From Rostrohypoxylon terebratum (lineage: Eukaryota > Ascomycota > Sordariomycetes > Xylariales > Hypoxylaceae), in contig MU385984.1 in the NCBI GenBank assembly GCA_022497145.1, forward strand, positions 1 to 64,000: DNA of 64,000 nucleotides. Direction: 5' to 3'. The position numbers were made by a program, and so were the translations under genes. The notes under the pieces were generated by a model. It had not been told where the DNA came from. It worked only from the letters and a program-made list of their open reading frames with translations, and did no database searches. The first letter of the stretch is position 1, and each line of letters opens with the position of its first letter. This document shows positions 22,846 to 34,900 of this stretch, piece by piece.

Positions 22846-25722
22846 ATGTCGTTTGATCCTAGCAGAATTTCGAAAGCAGACGCAGCTGCTTACACTTCCT
22901 CATCGTCCGACGATGATGATGACGGTGACGACGGGTACTTACAACCGTCTGTTGACCCACGAGCCGATGATTTTGCTGATCCTAACCCTCGCAAACGAAG
23001 ACGAACCGGTCGCAACGCCAAAGACAGTGCTGCCTTAGGCATATTTGGTTCCGAAAGCGACGATGACGGCCCAGCGAGAAAATGGAAATCTAAAAAAGAT
23101 TTGCGCCATAAGAACGTGACATTCGTTTCAGCCAGACAGAAAGATATGAATTCAACCTTTGATGGTGAGGGTGATGGTGATGACGATGACGATGACGAAG
23201 GCGAGCTTGACGCTCGCCCCGGTCTAGGTGCCAAGGTCGCCACGTCGAACGAGCAGCCCTTACAAGACGAGGACGAAGAAGTCGAAGATGCAGATGAAGA
23301 CGAAGACGAAGATATGACTGGACTAGGCTTAAGCCTAGGCTTAGGCTTCGGCGCCTCTGCGCATGGCCTAGGTTGGAAACCTCCTTCTCAGTCTCCAACG
23401 ATTCCAGCCACCAAAGATACACCAAGCAGACCACCAAAAATGAAGTCCGTATATGATGGAAGTACACCTCTTGGAAAAGGATTCGTTCCCTCATCCGCGA
23501 ACGAACCTATATTAAAGGCCAACCTCCACGACGACCCATCTTCGATCTCTCAGACCCCTAAACCGAGCGCTTTTGGCAGAGGGGGGAAAGCAAAGTCCTT
23601 CGCAGCTCGGATGATGGAGAAGATGGGCTACGTTGAAGGTCAGGGTCTCGGCGCTCAGGGTCAGGGAAGAAACGTCATCATCGAGGCAACTCTGCGTCCT
23701 CAGGGTGTCGGTCTCGGCGCTGTTCAAGAAAAGTCACAACAAGAACGCAAGGAGGAAAGGCGACAGGCTCGTATGCGTGGAGAAGAGGTAGTCGGTTCGG
23801 ACGACGAAAGAAAGGGAAAACGCGAGAGGAGAAAAAAGGGCAGAGATAGCACGGCCGGTAGCGGCGCAAGCACTCCAAGGAAACCCAAGACCAAATATCT
23901 AACCGTTACCGATATCCAGAAAGCCGCACCCGGACTTCATATACCGGACGCTTTTACCCCGATCTTGGACCTTACCGGGCGCGATCAAAGGCTCTTGACA
24001 TCTGGCTCAGGCCTGTTAACACCTACGGCTGGTACTGAAGTACCTGCGCAGACAGAGACGCGCAAGCTGGCAAGGCGCGCGCAAGGAGACCTTGCTGCAT
24101 TTGTCGAAGAATGGAAAAGTCTAGAGGAGCGGAAAGCATGGCTCGCCATGGAGCAAACACAACGTCAACAGGAGCTTGACGAACTTCAGGATAGCTTCTC
24201 AGCACTTAGCGTCGTCTCATCCGTCCTAGACGAAGTTAGCCAAGCTGCACATGACAGGGACTGGGACCACGTCATATCTGGGCTCAAGAAAGCCGAATTT
24301 ACTGTTTCAACTCACGGCAACGAAGAGATAGCGGCCCTCTCGGTGTCCGCCATTCACCCTTTTCTCAGAGATGCCGCTCAGGGATGGCAGCCCTTAGAAG
24401 ACCCTAAATTAGGCAATTTCGCCTCCGATCTTTCAGATATCAGAGGACTACTTTGCCTCACCAAAGCTCCCAACGGAAATAGCATTGAGAAGTGGAACGG
24501 CGATGAGGTTGATGGTACACACCGTCATCACACCAGGTCTACCACGCCGTGGGAAAGCATGATCTATCAAATAATCTTTCCTAAACTTATCACAGCTATC
24601 TCTCAGACATGGGATATTCATGACGCGACACCTCTCCTGGAATTTTTTGAGAAATGGCAAGGGCTTCTTCCCGAATTTGTTCGCTTGCAGCTCGTTGAAC
24701 AAGTGACAAGGCGACTCGAGGAGGGCATCGGCAGCTGGAAGCCAAGAAAGAGGCACGAAAACTTGCATATATGGTTGTTCCCATGGCTTCAGCATCTCCC
24801 GCCTCACCATCTTGAGCCGAAAGGCACTGGGCTGGTCGGAGAAGTGAGGCGCAAGTTTAGGCAATTAATCGACACGTGGGATTTCTCGAAAGGGGCAGTG
24901 CCCGGCCTCAAGCAGTGGAAAGATGTATTCCGCCCGTCCAAGGAACAGGATCAATGGAAGCCTTTGGTTATGCACCATATCCTCCCAAGCCTTGCCCGGT
25001 ATTTGCGCATGAACTTTCGTGTCGATCCAAGCGATCAAGAACCATATCTAGATATGTTAAACGGTGCGCTGAAGTGGACGGATGTCATCTCTACGTCTAT
25101 GGTAGGGGAAGTTATAGCTTCGGAAGTGTTCCCCATGTGGCACGATGTTCTCTATCAATGGCTTACCAGCGCGGAAGCTAACTATGAAGAAATCGGTGCA
25201 TGGTTTGAATGGTGGAAGGATGAAGCGTTACCGAGCTCGATATCGTCCCTGCCGAGTATAGCAGCTGAGTTCGAGAAAGGTATGGCGATGATCGAGTCTG
25301 CTCTGGATCTTGGGATCGACGCAAAACACCAGCTCCCTCGGCCCGACAGACAACCTGCTCGTCAACCAAAGTCACGACCCCACAAGACGAAGTCAGACAA
25401 GAAACCCGAACTGACGCCTCTGCCGCAACAACCTCGAGAGAAAGCAGAACCTACATTCCGCAACGAGATCGAGGATTGGTGCCAAGAGAACGATCTCCAA
25501 TTTATCCCGATTCACAAAGCCAACGAAGAGGGCAAACACTACTTCCGCATCACAGCCCGTATGGATGGGAAGGGAGGAGTACTGGCATATTTTAAAGGGG
25601 GCGACACATTGGTTGTCGAATCGCGAAAGACGAACCTAACACTGAAGAGAGATGCAAAGGAAGATTGGGGTCTCCTTCTCGAACCACTGTACCAAGAAAT
25701 CGAGCAAGGGGGAAGAAGATGA
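22846..25722 (+). CDS. TIP11/Ntr1-type G-patch splicing factor
   Basis: Intronless, 958 residues. This family (human TFIP11, yeast Ntr1/Spp382) works in the nucleus, recruiting and activating the DEAH helicase Prp43 to take apart the spliceosome after splicing. Residues 1-175 are a highly acidic low-complexity N-terminus (TIP_N type) with runs of Asp and Glu and a KRRR patch. The G-patch, about 247-295, reads FAARMMEKMGYVEGQGLG with repeated glycines, followed by a basic stretch. Residues about 400-800 form the helical GCFC domain, with RLLTS and PWESMIYQIIFPKL as recognisable pieces. The C-terminus has IEDWCQENDLQFIPIHKANE, well conserved in the family. The ATG at 22846 is the first in frame and precedes the acidic domain. 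Confidence 0.93.
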   Translation: MSFDPSRISKADAAAYTSSSSDDDDDGDDGYLQPSVDPRADDFADPNPRKRRRTGRNAKDSAALGIFGSESDDDGPARKWKSKKDLRHKNVTFVSARQKDMNSTFDGEGDGDDDDDDEGELDARPGLGAKVATSNEQPLQDEDEEVEDADEDEDEDMTGLGLSLGLGFGASAHGLGWKPPSQSPTIPATKDTPSRPPKMKSVYDGSTPLGKGFVPSSANEPILKANLHDDPSSISQTPKPSAFGRGGKAKSFAARMMEKMGYVEGQGLGAQGQGRNVIIEATLRPQGVGLGAVQEKSQQERKEERRQARMRGEEVVGSDDERKGKRERRKKGRDSTAGSGASTPRKPKTKYLTVTDIQKAAPGLHIPDAFTPILDLTGRDQRLLTSGSGLLTPTAGTEVPAQTETRKLARRAQGDLAAFVEEWKSLEERKAWLAMEQTQRQQELDELQDSFSALSVVSSVLDEVSQAAHDRDWDHVISGLKKAEFTVSTHGNEEIAALSVSAIHPFLRDAAQGWQPLEDPKLGNFASDLSDIRGLLCLTKAPNGNSIEKWNGDEVDGTHRHHTRSTTPWESMIYQIIFPKLITAISQTWDIHDATPLLEFFEKWQGLLPEFVRLQLVEQVTRRLEEGIGSWKPRKRHENLHIWLFPWLQHLPPHHLEPKGTGLVGEVRRKFRQLIDTWDFSKGAVPGLKQWKDVFRPSKEQDQWKPLVMHHILPSLARYLRMNFRVDPSDQEPYLDMLNGALKWTDVISTSMVGEVIASEVFPMWHDVLYQWLTSAEANYEEIGAWFEWWKDEALPSSISSLPSIAAEFEKGMAMIESALDLGIDAKHQLPRPDRQPARQPKSRPHKTKSDKKPELTPLPQQPREKAEPTFRNEIEDWCQENDLQFIPIHKANEEGKHYFRITARMDGKGGVLAYFKGGDTLVVESRKTNLTLKRDAKEDWGLLLEPLYQEIEQGGRR

Positions 25723-26644
25723 AACAATTCCTACGAGGAAACACTTGAAGAAGAGAATATACCAATGCACTAATATCGACAAAGTATATAACAGGTCACT
25801 TGTTTAGGTATCTGTTTATTGTTGGAGTGATGTGTCTGATGATGGCCCGATAAGGATATATTTCGACATCTCAAGGAGTCATCTTTCCCCCTTTCCCGTT
25901 GTGTTTGAACCTCTTCCACGCCCCGCTGTTGGAGTGTCTGCATGTTGTCCTCCCCGACTACCTAGGGATTGCATTTCAAGGTTTTTTTTTTTATGACACG
26001 TGAAAAGGAAAGAAAGAGAAAGAAACACATTTGATGTGATGTTAGGTAGGTACATACTCAGTGGCTACTGGGTAGGTTCATGGGCGTCTTACTAACTATA
26101 CGCATGCAGCCGGGAAACTCTCACCTGCGTGTAGGCCTCTCGGCAATTCTCATGTTGAGAGATATCTAGGTTAGGCAGTCGTCAGTCGTCACCGATGATG
26201 TCGTTAGAAAGGGCCCGCGGTCTCTTGAAACCATGTTCACTCCTTCCAAAGGGAGAATCGATATTATGCAACCACTGCATACCTAGTAGGTATCATCACT
26301 AGATGTATCCATACCAGGGTAGGTAGATGGAGATATCTTACCCGCCTACTACCTACCTAGTAGCAAGTATGCCATGCTTCGCCGGCTTCTAGTACAATAT
26401 ACGGCACATCTTCTCATAGTTTTTATTTTTTTTTCTTATTAAGTCCGGTCTCCCCTTTGCTTCATTCAAAGGATATCAACATCCGTAATTCGTCGATTCG
26501 CTTCTCGGAATCCATATTTTCATCCACAAATGTCCCTGTCTCTTCGTTTATTATTCTACAGTGTTCGATAAAATATAAGTTAATTTCAAATTTTATTTCA
26601 ATACACTCATTATTCAAGTCCCCAAGTCCTGGACTTTTGCAACG
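25723..26644. other. Intergenic, no gene seen
   Basis: Spacer between TIP11 and the protease. It has a T9-10 run near 25983 and CTAGG/GTAGG motifs at 26280-26360. The last 150 bases are T/A-rich and probably hold the protease promoter and leader. Confidence 0.4.
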
Positions 26645-28212
26645 ATGGTTAACTTAAGAGAGCTGTCGTTTCTGAATGTCGCCCTAGTCACTACCCTTGT
26701 TTCCGCCCACAATCCCGCGCGCGTGGTTGACGATTCGGTCTCCAACACCGGCCAGTATATTGTGACCCTCAAAGATGGCCTAGAGGTTTCAGTGGTGGAA
26801 CGGCATGTGAAATGGGCCAGCAGTTTGCGCGCCCGTGACGCCTCTCCCATGATTGAAATGGGAAGGCTATGGAACATCGGTTCATGGAATGCTTACTCTT
26901 GTACCATGGACGGCGATACTGCCGTCCAGATCACCAGGAACGATGTCGTCAAGCAGGTCGAGCCCGACAGCGTAATCGACCTTACCAAGCATATCACACA
27001 AACAAACACGACATGGGGTCTAGGTTCCATTTCTCACCGAGGAATCAATTACACAAATTACGTCTATGACTCGAGAGCTGGACAGGACACCTACGCCTAC
27101 ATCCTCGACACCGGCATACTCGCGACTCACGAAGAGTTCGAAGACCGTGCTTCTCTAGGTTACAACGCCGTCGGAGGTCCGTTCGTGGACGAGGTCGGTC
27201 ACGGGACTCACGTCGCAGGTACTATCGGTGGCAAGACATAGTATGTGCACCCTGGGCCACCCAACAGCACTCCCCTTGGCCTCCATCATGACACCGATCG
27301 TCTCTACAATAGAAGCTACCTGACGACACGTGATCCGAACCACTCAATCCTCCACAAGCCTAGGACCTATTGCTAACCAGATGCATGCAGTGGCGTCGCT
27401 AAAAAGGCAAAGCTCATTTCCGTCAAAATTTTTGCTGGATACCGATCCAGCGTATCCAACCTTCTCCAGGGATTTGAGTGGGCTGTCGGCAATATCACGA
27501 ACGAAGACCGCCAACGAAAATCCGTCATAAGCATCAGTCAGTTTCTCTCAAATCACAAGCAGGCATAATCAAGTGTAACATCTCAGTAGGTGCAGGAGGC
27601 GAAGCCCGACAAGCTGTGAACTCGGCAATCAAGGAGGCATACTTACAAGGCATATTAACAGTCGTGGCAGCTGGGAATGCAAATCGAGATGCGCGAGACT
27701 ACTCACCTGCTTCAGCACCAGACGCCATCACAGTCGGATCCGTTGGCAGAAGCGATTCACGTTCCACCTTCAGCAACTGGGGCCCACTGGTTAATATCTT
27801 TGCCCCAGGTGAGAATATCGAATCTGCGTGGATTCGCAACAATCAAGATACGAGAAATCTCACCGGTACGAGGTACGTGACATTAAGTTTCCGTCCCTTC
27901 TCAATGCACCTAGACAAATCAAAGAAAGGGGTCATAAATCATCTCGGATACATTCTCGGAATTTCCAGACCGAGCATCCATCTAAAATAGTAACTGCTAA
28001 TACATACATATTGCTACAGTATGTCTACACCCCACATCTCTGGTCTAGTCTTATATCTGAAGAGCATTATCCCTTACCGAATGAAAACCCCTGGAGACAG
28101 CTTCAAGGAGCTGCAACGACTGGCAACAGACGGTGCCGTCAGGGATCCCAGGGGCTCTCAGAATTTACTCGGGTTCAACGGCAACGGTGAGGTCATCCTC
28201 ACAAAGAGTTGA
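26645..28212 (+). CDS. Secreted subtilisin-like serine protease (S8, proteinase K type)
   Basis: Four exons: 26645-27240, 27391-27536, 27590-27872 and 28020-28212, giving 405 residues. The third exon could begin at 27587 instead, adding one residue without shifting frame. Residues 1-21 form a signal peptide (MVNLRELSFLNVALVTTLVSA). An I9 propeptide follows (GQYIVTLKDGLEV to about 115). The catalytic triad is Asp in YILDTGILATHEEF, His in GHGTHVAGTIGG and Ser in GTSMSTPHISG, and the oxyanion asparagine is in VAAGNAN. The serine motif is split by intron 3, which is spliced exactly. The mature region after the propeptide is about 280 residues, normal for proteinase K-like enzymes. It digests extracellular protein and is convergent with an oligopeptide transporter, which would suit peptide scavenging, though co-regulation is not shown. 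Confidence 0.93.
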
Positions 28213-28459
28213 AAGTCGGCGATTCATAATTTACATGGCTCAACATTGGACTGGATCTGCGGGACGTTACCCTAAGATGATCCCTGGACTTGGTTCCGAA
28301 TACAGAAGACTACACAAGCTTCTTAATGCGTAATACCTCACGACATTCTCCTCGCCCCTAATATTCTTCAAGTAGAAATCCAACGATAATACATAGCCTA
28401 ATCACTATGAGCTACACAAGTTCTCCAGTAGTCTAAGATACAGGTATCCAGGTTTCTTT

Positions 28460-31400
28460 CTAATGAAACTCCCCTATGCGCGGACCAAAATACTCGCCCT
28501 CGCTAAGCTCGTGTAAAGTGCAGGCACTCGCCTCACATCCTTGGGAGGTAACGGAATTTCCCCACCAGTCCAACCCGATCTCCGTCCACTGAAGAGAAAA
28601 GAATATGATGATAGCAGAGACGGCGATAGCGCTGCTAAATGAAGCGGAAAGTACAAAGTTGTACTTGGACCAGAACCCGAGATAACGCTGCTTCAAAAAG
28701 ATCCACGAGAACCAAGCGATAGGCACAGCTGGCCAGATATAGGATAGGTTGTACGGAGCCAACGAAAGACTTCCGTAAAAAATGGCAACAGGGTGTATCT
28801 GCCGCATCCAAATCTTCTTAAACCTCTTGTTCATGTAGTAGACAAGTATCGGAACGACGAAGCCAATGGGGAAGCCCGCCAGCAGCCAGGTATACATCCC
28901 GCCTCGGCCGAAGACCCTGCGAAGTTAGTAGTCGGTAAATAAAGATAATATTGTAATAGTAAGGATGATAGCAGTCAAAGGACACAAAAGGTAATAAGTA
29001 GCTAGGTATGGCAAACTTACTTGATAGGACCTACGGTGCCCCATAGAACGCTGGCCGTAAAAAATGTATTGATTCCACTAAGGTAGATAGCATCAGCGAT
29101 GTGCACACATAAGTAAGTGATATTTTTGATGAATCGTAGCCCTGAATAAACTCAATAGTAGGTAGTAGGGAGCAGTACAACAAGGAAGGTCGAAATGAAG
29201 ACAACGAATCATAGATAGGTGACTTGGAAGTTATACTTACGGGCAGGTAAAACGGTTGGGGGCGTGGACGGTGCAGACATTTGGGATTTGATTAATCTGG
29301 AAGTTGAGCACGCCCACACTGACGAAGGTAGAAACCAAGGTGCCCATTATTTGAGCTGCAAAAGTCTGTCGAGGCGGAATCTTGACATAATGAGCGAGCT
29401 TCAGATCTTGTGAAAAGAGAAGAGCATGAGCACAGGTGACATAGCCGAACGACTTGAAATAGTTCATCGCCACTGTGACACTCTCAAGTCAGTTACCCTC
29501 TGTAGCAGAGCCTGTCGGTGCGTGGCAGTAGATCCGGGCGTGCGTAGGTCGAAGGTTGATTATGTGCCGAACATAGACGAGGGGTGGAAAGGGGGTGGCG
29601 GAAAGGGGGGTGGCGGAAAGGGGTGACGGAAAGGGAGGGTGGACTCGGCCAGCTGGTACTCACAAGCATTTCCAGCTACAAAGGAGCCACCGATAAATTC
29701 AGCGAGTACGTTCAGCGTAACTTCAATGCCAGTTATAGCCTTGACGATACCTATGGGGATGACGAAGAGGGCACAGAGCGCAAGACCGTAGAAAACGACT
29801 CCGGGACTCGTATACGTCTCCCAATGTGCAATTCCCACGCACCCGAGGGCGATCGCCGCAGCAAGCACAACAGTGTACCACCACTCAGGCACTTCGGCAT
29901 ACTTAGACATGAGCCTGCTGTGGACGTCCTGATACTCGTTGGTTGCGCCACGCTTCTCCTTCCGGAAGCTGTTGACCAGGTTGGTGAAGCCCATCTTGAT
30001 TTCATGGCGATGATATAAATACGCGTATGAGATGATAGCCGAGTATATAGCAAAGAAGAATAAGTATACGGAAATATTTCCGGCTGACAAGAATGGAAAC
30101 GAATAGGCCTCATATTTAGTCGCGTCGAACAGACCACGCTCATCCACGGCGTTCGAAACATTGTAGAGGGCACCGGTATTATCGAAGACGCGGTTCGAGT
30201 TGATCGGCAAGTATCCCGTGTTGTACGTGTTCGTATACCATAACGCGAGGATGACACAGCTGGCCACTGCAGCTCCAATGAATTTATTGAGGGTTGAGAA
30301 GAATGGTATCATCAATGGATCCGTTTGATCGAACAAGAGTGTATTCTGCGAGTTGTTAGACTTCTGATCAATGCTTCTGAGTACCTATCCATCCTAATTT
30401 CGAAAAAAGAAAAAGGGGGGGGTGACATTGGTGGACAAACCCAATCCCAAGTTGGCCAAGGATTTATACCGAGACCGTTATAAAAGCCGGTGATGGCGGA
30501 GAGGTTCACGTTATTTGGCGAGATCCATGTGAGCCAGCTGAATACGCTCAAGGCTGTGAATATATAGTTGGGAAACCAGAAGTATACAAACATAGCAGCG
30601 AACGTGATGCCGAAGAACTTGATGCGGGAGACGGTGAATATCCTACCAAAAGGGCTCTCTACAGGCGCATTCCTGTCGTTATGGAAAGCCGCATTAAGGG
30701 CAATCGTCACCAAGGACGAAGGCCACACGCAATACGATGGGTAAACCAAGAATCTCCGGATCATACCAGCCATACCGTAGCCTATATAGTTGGTAGAGAG
30801 CGCGATCAGGATCTGATAGGAGAACTGGCCGGCATAGCTCTGGTTGAAATAGGCCGGCAGGTATTGAACCCAAATAATATTATTAGTATAAGGATGATTC
30901 CAAGAAACGTTTGCCATGATCGTGATCAACATATGCTCCTTTCTAGAAAAGGGGCCCGGGTTTAAACTATGCCTTGTGCCCCAGAGGGTGACGCCAACAT
31001 CGGGAAGTAACCTCTCGAGGGCCTTTCCGATGGGGAATGCCAACAGCTGAGCAACGTTCGCCTGAACGGTGATCGTCGGCTGCCGAATTGAGAAGAGCTG
31101 GTTGATGAAGGCCAGAAGTACCGAGAATCCTAACCCGATCATCCAGGCTCGAATAGTCCCGCAGGGGATGTTGACGTCGTCGTGATTGTCGACGACTGCG
31201 CGTACCTCGGCGTAGGGGCTGTTGACAGTGATAAGAGCCGCCTCGAGCTTCATCTCTTCGACTAGCACAGAATGTTTTCCGGGGTTTTCGAAGATATCCT
31301 CATTTCCTAATCAGCAGAGGTGCCTTTATTAACTTCCAAATTGCTTTCTAGATGGTTCGAGATCGTTATAGCTGCTAGAGGTAGATAGGTAGGTAGGTAG

Positions 31401-31780
31401 GTAGGTATGTAAACGTACCAAGGAAAGCCCTAATGCGCTGAATAATGCTGAAGGGGAAGTTTGGGTCGTTTTCGTGAATCATCAGTACTCTCACCATCAT
31501 AGGTCGAACTTCTTCCAAGGTAAGTCTGTTAGCCAACCCCTTGGCTTCGGCAAGATCGCTCTCGGTAACATTGAGATCTCTACAAGAAGATTATCAGACT
31601 TTTGGTACCAGCTCACACCATACGCGGAAGTGGACAGATATCTCTGTCGATAGACACGTACGTTTCTACTTGAGAATTAGCAGGGAGCTCGACGTCGCTG
31701 TTGTGGAAATCGTCCGAGTCAGCCTTTTCGTTCACGCCTTGGGACGCGCTCGTCCCTTTGATCTCAATATCATGAGCCAT
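28460..31780 (-). CDS. Oligopeptide transporter, OPT family
   Basis: Seven exons on the minus strand, 31780-31662, 31579-31419, 31306-30441, 30345-29664, 29472-29241, 29077-29021 and 28916-28460, stay in phase and give 857 residues, normal for plasma-membrane OPT peptide transporters (proton-coupled uptake of tetra- and pentapeptides). The hydrophilic N-terminus starts MAHDIEIKG. Landmarks are VNIPCGTIRAWMIGL, SWNHPYTNNIIWVQYLPAY, NPWPTWDWNTLLFDQTDPL with IPFFSTLN across intron 3, MNYFKSFGYVT with DLKLAHYVKIPPR, and TVGPIKVFGRGGMY then the C-terminal loop. Many hydrophobic segments are present throughout. Intron 3 uses GTTTGT, a weak donor, but its splice restores the expected DWN motif. Exon 6 is only 57 bases. 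An alternative internal ATG lies at 31773. Confidence 0.93.
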
Positions 31781-34700
31781 GTCTGTCACTTAGGAAGTAG
31801 GTCGCCCTCTGTCGCGCATAGAGTTTATAAATTCATAGGAATTTGCAGGACAAAATGAAGATTACTGTATCTATTAAATCCCACTTCTATACACATCTGC
31901 TCGGGAGAAGGGGGGGAGTACTGGAAGTATTAGAAGAATTTATGATATTGACGCATTGCGACATAGCAACAAGAGCGCACGACTTAGGCGAACACATGCA
32001 CAAGCACAAATACAAATACAATATACCGGTCTGATAATTAGGTTATACCGGCATCTTGGTCGAGGAGAACAGACCACTGGGCAGTGACAAGAAAGTCGAC
32101 CTTCCACAAGTAGGTCGACCGGCTACCTACCAGCGTAGGTACCATCTCTAGTTGATCAGGTGCCCAGGTGTGGAAAAGGGGCCGAGCTCGATATCAGTCA
32201 CTTTTAGCCGTCGTGGGAGGAACCTAATTAGAATCTGGGAACAGATGCTTCACAATGTTACCCACTTGGGGAAAAGAGCCTTCCTGTCCTTGTATCCAGG
32301 TGACAGTTGTCTTGGAAATATAACATCTACCTACCTAGTAGATATACGGGTGTGTCGTCTATCAAATTACCGGCTTCGTTTAGTAAGTCCCTCGTTATCT
32401 CGTCTTCAAAAGTATGCCGAGTGTCCAAGAACATCGCTTCCGCAGCAATATCGTCATATTAATACTTGGCATCATGGAGACAGCATTGGACTTATCGCTA
32501 CCGAGGTTACATTGTTCGCATAATCATTTATCCCCAGTCTGGATGGCGTATTGTGGTGCCATGTGCCTTTTTCAAGCTGGGAATCTGGGATACGCCAACA
32601 GACACATCTCGTATGCACGTTGGCGTTTTCGATGACGCATATCAAACAAGAGTGTCTTATTCTTCCTCACTAACCTAGGTGTTAGGGAGACATTTCTCGG
32701 TTATATAGTTATGGCCAAGTCAAAACCTATTAACCTAGGTATGGCAGGAGATAGGGTCACATTGGTTGGTTTCCCTGCTCGGATCAGGGAGGAGGGGGAG
32801 GGGGGCATCACGATAAGAGCGAAGACCCAGTAAGCTCCAGTTATACAACCAGAATCGCCCTAGAAAAGAAGAATTCTTCCATAGGTGTGATGAGGAGTAG
32901 GTAAATATTTCCGAATATGCAAACCTTGGAAATTTAGAAAGAGTATCCCAAACCAACACACGTCCAACACCCACCAACTGCATGCATTTACTGAGGTATA
33001 TAACTTAGGTGTCTTCTTTGTACATTAGGTTCTTATACCAGCTATTATAGGTTATGCGCTATGGCTTAGGTTACGACCTACAGTTAAGAAAAGAGTCGCC
33101 ATCCCCGGCTGGGCCTACTCCCTCTGTTACTAGACTGAAAAGTATCATGGCATCCACCATAATGGTCATATCAACCTAGTATTCAGTAGATTGCTAACAC
33201 TTCATTCTGGATCACGGTAGAATGAACTACTCGGTACCTAAGTGAGTGGGTGCTTATTTTTTACCTTCAAGTTGAAGCCAAATCCTTCTCGCTAAGCAGC
33301 CAGGACTTGTAAACAGCGCCCCCCCCCCCTGACACTCAACTTCATGACACTCAACTTCACATTATTGTATCTTACAAATAGTATAATAAATGATACTATT
33401 ATCCGAATGGTTCTTAAGTATCGTACCCGGAAAGCCCTGTCAGCATCCTTGCCCTTGCGGCGATGAGAAGATCACTTACATCTGCCGGCATGTTATTCAT
33501 CAAGGACAGATGAATGACCACATATGCCATCGGAAATACGTCTTGTTCAAGTCCTATCCCAATAGCTATATCCACATGAATAAGCAACTCTGTTTTATCG
33601 TGATATATATATATATATATATAGGTATATATACCTATATACAGCCGCGACTAGTTTATAGGTACCTTTTGAACCCTCACCAGCACCCACAACATCATAC
33701 CTAACTACCTAGGTAGGGACCTATATATAAATTACACGCAAGTATTCTCTACTACCTCGAACTTTCGGTCTTCCTACAAATATACTACCTATTCGCGTGA
33801 CCCTGGGATGCTGTCAAGCCTTTTACGAAGACCCCGTGACTTCCTACGATAGGGAGTTCTTCGACATAGAATTATCCCTTGAGGTTCAGTTAAACAAAGG
33901 AGGATTTCCTGTATATACCGTGCCTTTTAGTGTGCGGTAGCTTAGAGCTCCCCGCGCAACAATAGAGTCTTTTCCTTGCCTTTAGGTTTGCATCGTGACA
34001 GTTGTAACTATGTAGATATCTTAGCTTTTCTAATGATGCTCAGCATCTTATAAAACCTTGAGAAAGAATTCAGAAAACCGTACTTCTGGTGGCATCATGG
34101 CAAGCAAGGTTTCAACCTCTGACAACGTTAGGTATTAAGCCATTGGATAAAATTCAAGATGCATACCGTTACAAGGTTAAATTTCTCACTGTACTTGATT
34201 TAATCTTGTTCTCGATTATTTTCAGGTCAGCTTTGCGCCGACCAAATCCGCATTCCAAGGTTAACATCGTATCAATGTTATATCGTATAGGTATCATATA
34301 TACACCACAATTAATATGGTATACCTAAGTAAGTCTTCCGTTTTATGGGTTGTGAAAGTTATCTAAGTTAGTCATACTCCGCCCTTAAGTTCCGTTCCAT
34401 TGCAGTCTTTCCTATAATAATGTATAAGTTGCTACGGCTCGCGAATGAGTGATAACTACCTACTCCTATCTACTGTAACCTCAGTACCTAAGTAAGTGGC
34501 CTTTCCCTATGCACTAAACCAAGCATCGGCCTCGCAAGGGTTGGTTTATATGGTTTATATATGTTGTGATACTAAGCGTAGCACTTGTACACGGAAGGGC
34601 GCGGTTTAGCTTGGACAACCCCTCTCATGTTAATAATAAATATAAATACTGTGAATACAGGTTACGCCTTTACCTAGTTACCGCCAAACTTCACCTTCCT

Positions 34701-34900
34701 CTATTCGACTAGAACACATCGCAGTTCAGTTTAACGAGAAGTATTATCGGTTACATGTAGTATATCTCCCAAGATCTTATATGTTAATATGTTTATACGC
34801 TTATATATATATATATATATATATACGGTTGCTGGTTACGCATCTTGTTTAGAAGACATAACCTTAGCGAAGAGATGCCTCTTCTATGTAGCTTTTCCGA
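31781..34900. other. Gene-poor spacer between OPT and amino acid permease
   Basis: About 3.1 kb without a supportable gene. Frames such as 32152-32523 have no domain and unusual composition. It includes TA-dinucleotide microsatellites near 33604-33645 and 34804-34824, a C12-13 run near 33321-33333, and a direct repeat around 33334-33360 (GACACTCAACTTCA twice). CCTAGG motifs occur at 32670-32740 and 33700-33720. Confidence 0.5.

Noticed and set aside
29584..30018. A 144-codon plus-strand frame within the OPT gene
   Set aside because: It is antisense to OPT exon 4, whose membrane segments and splice sites are well supported.
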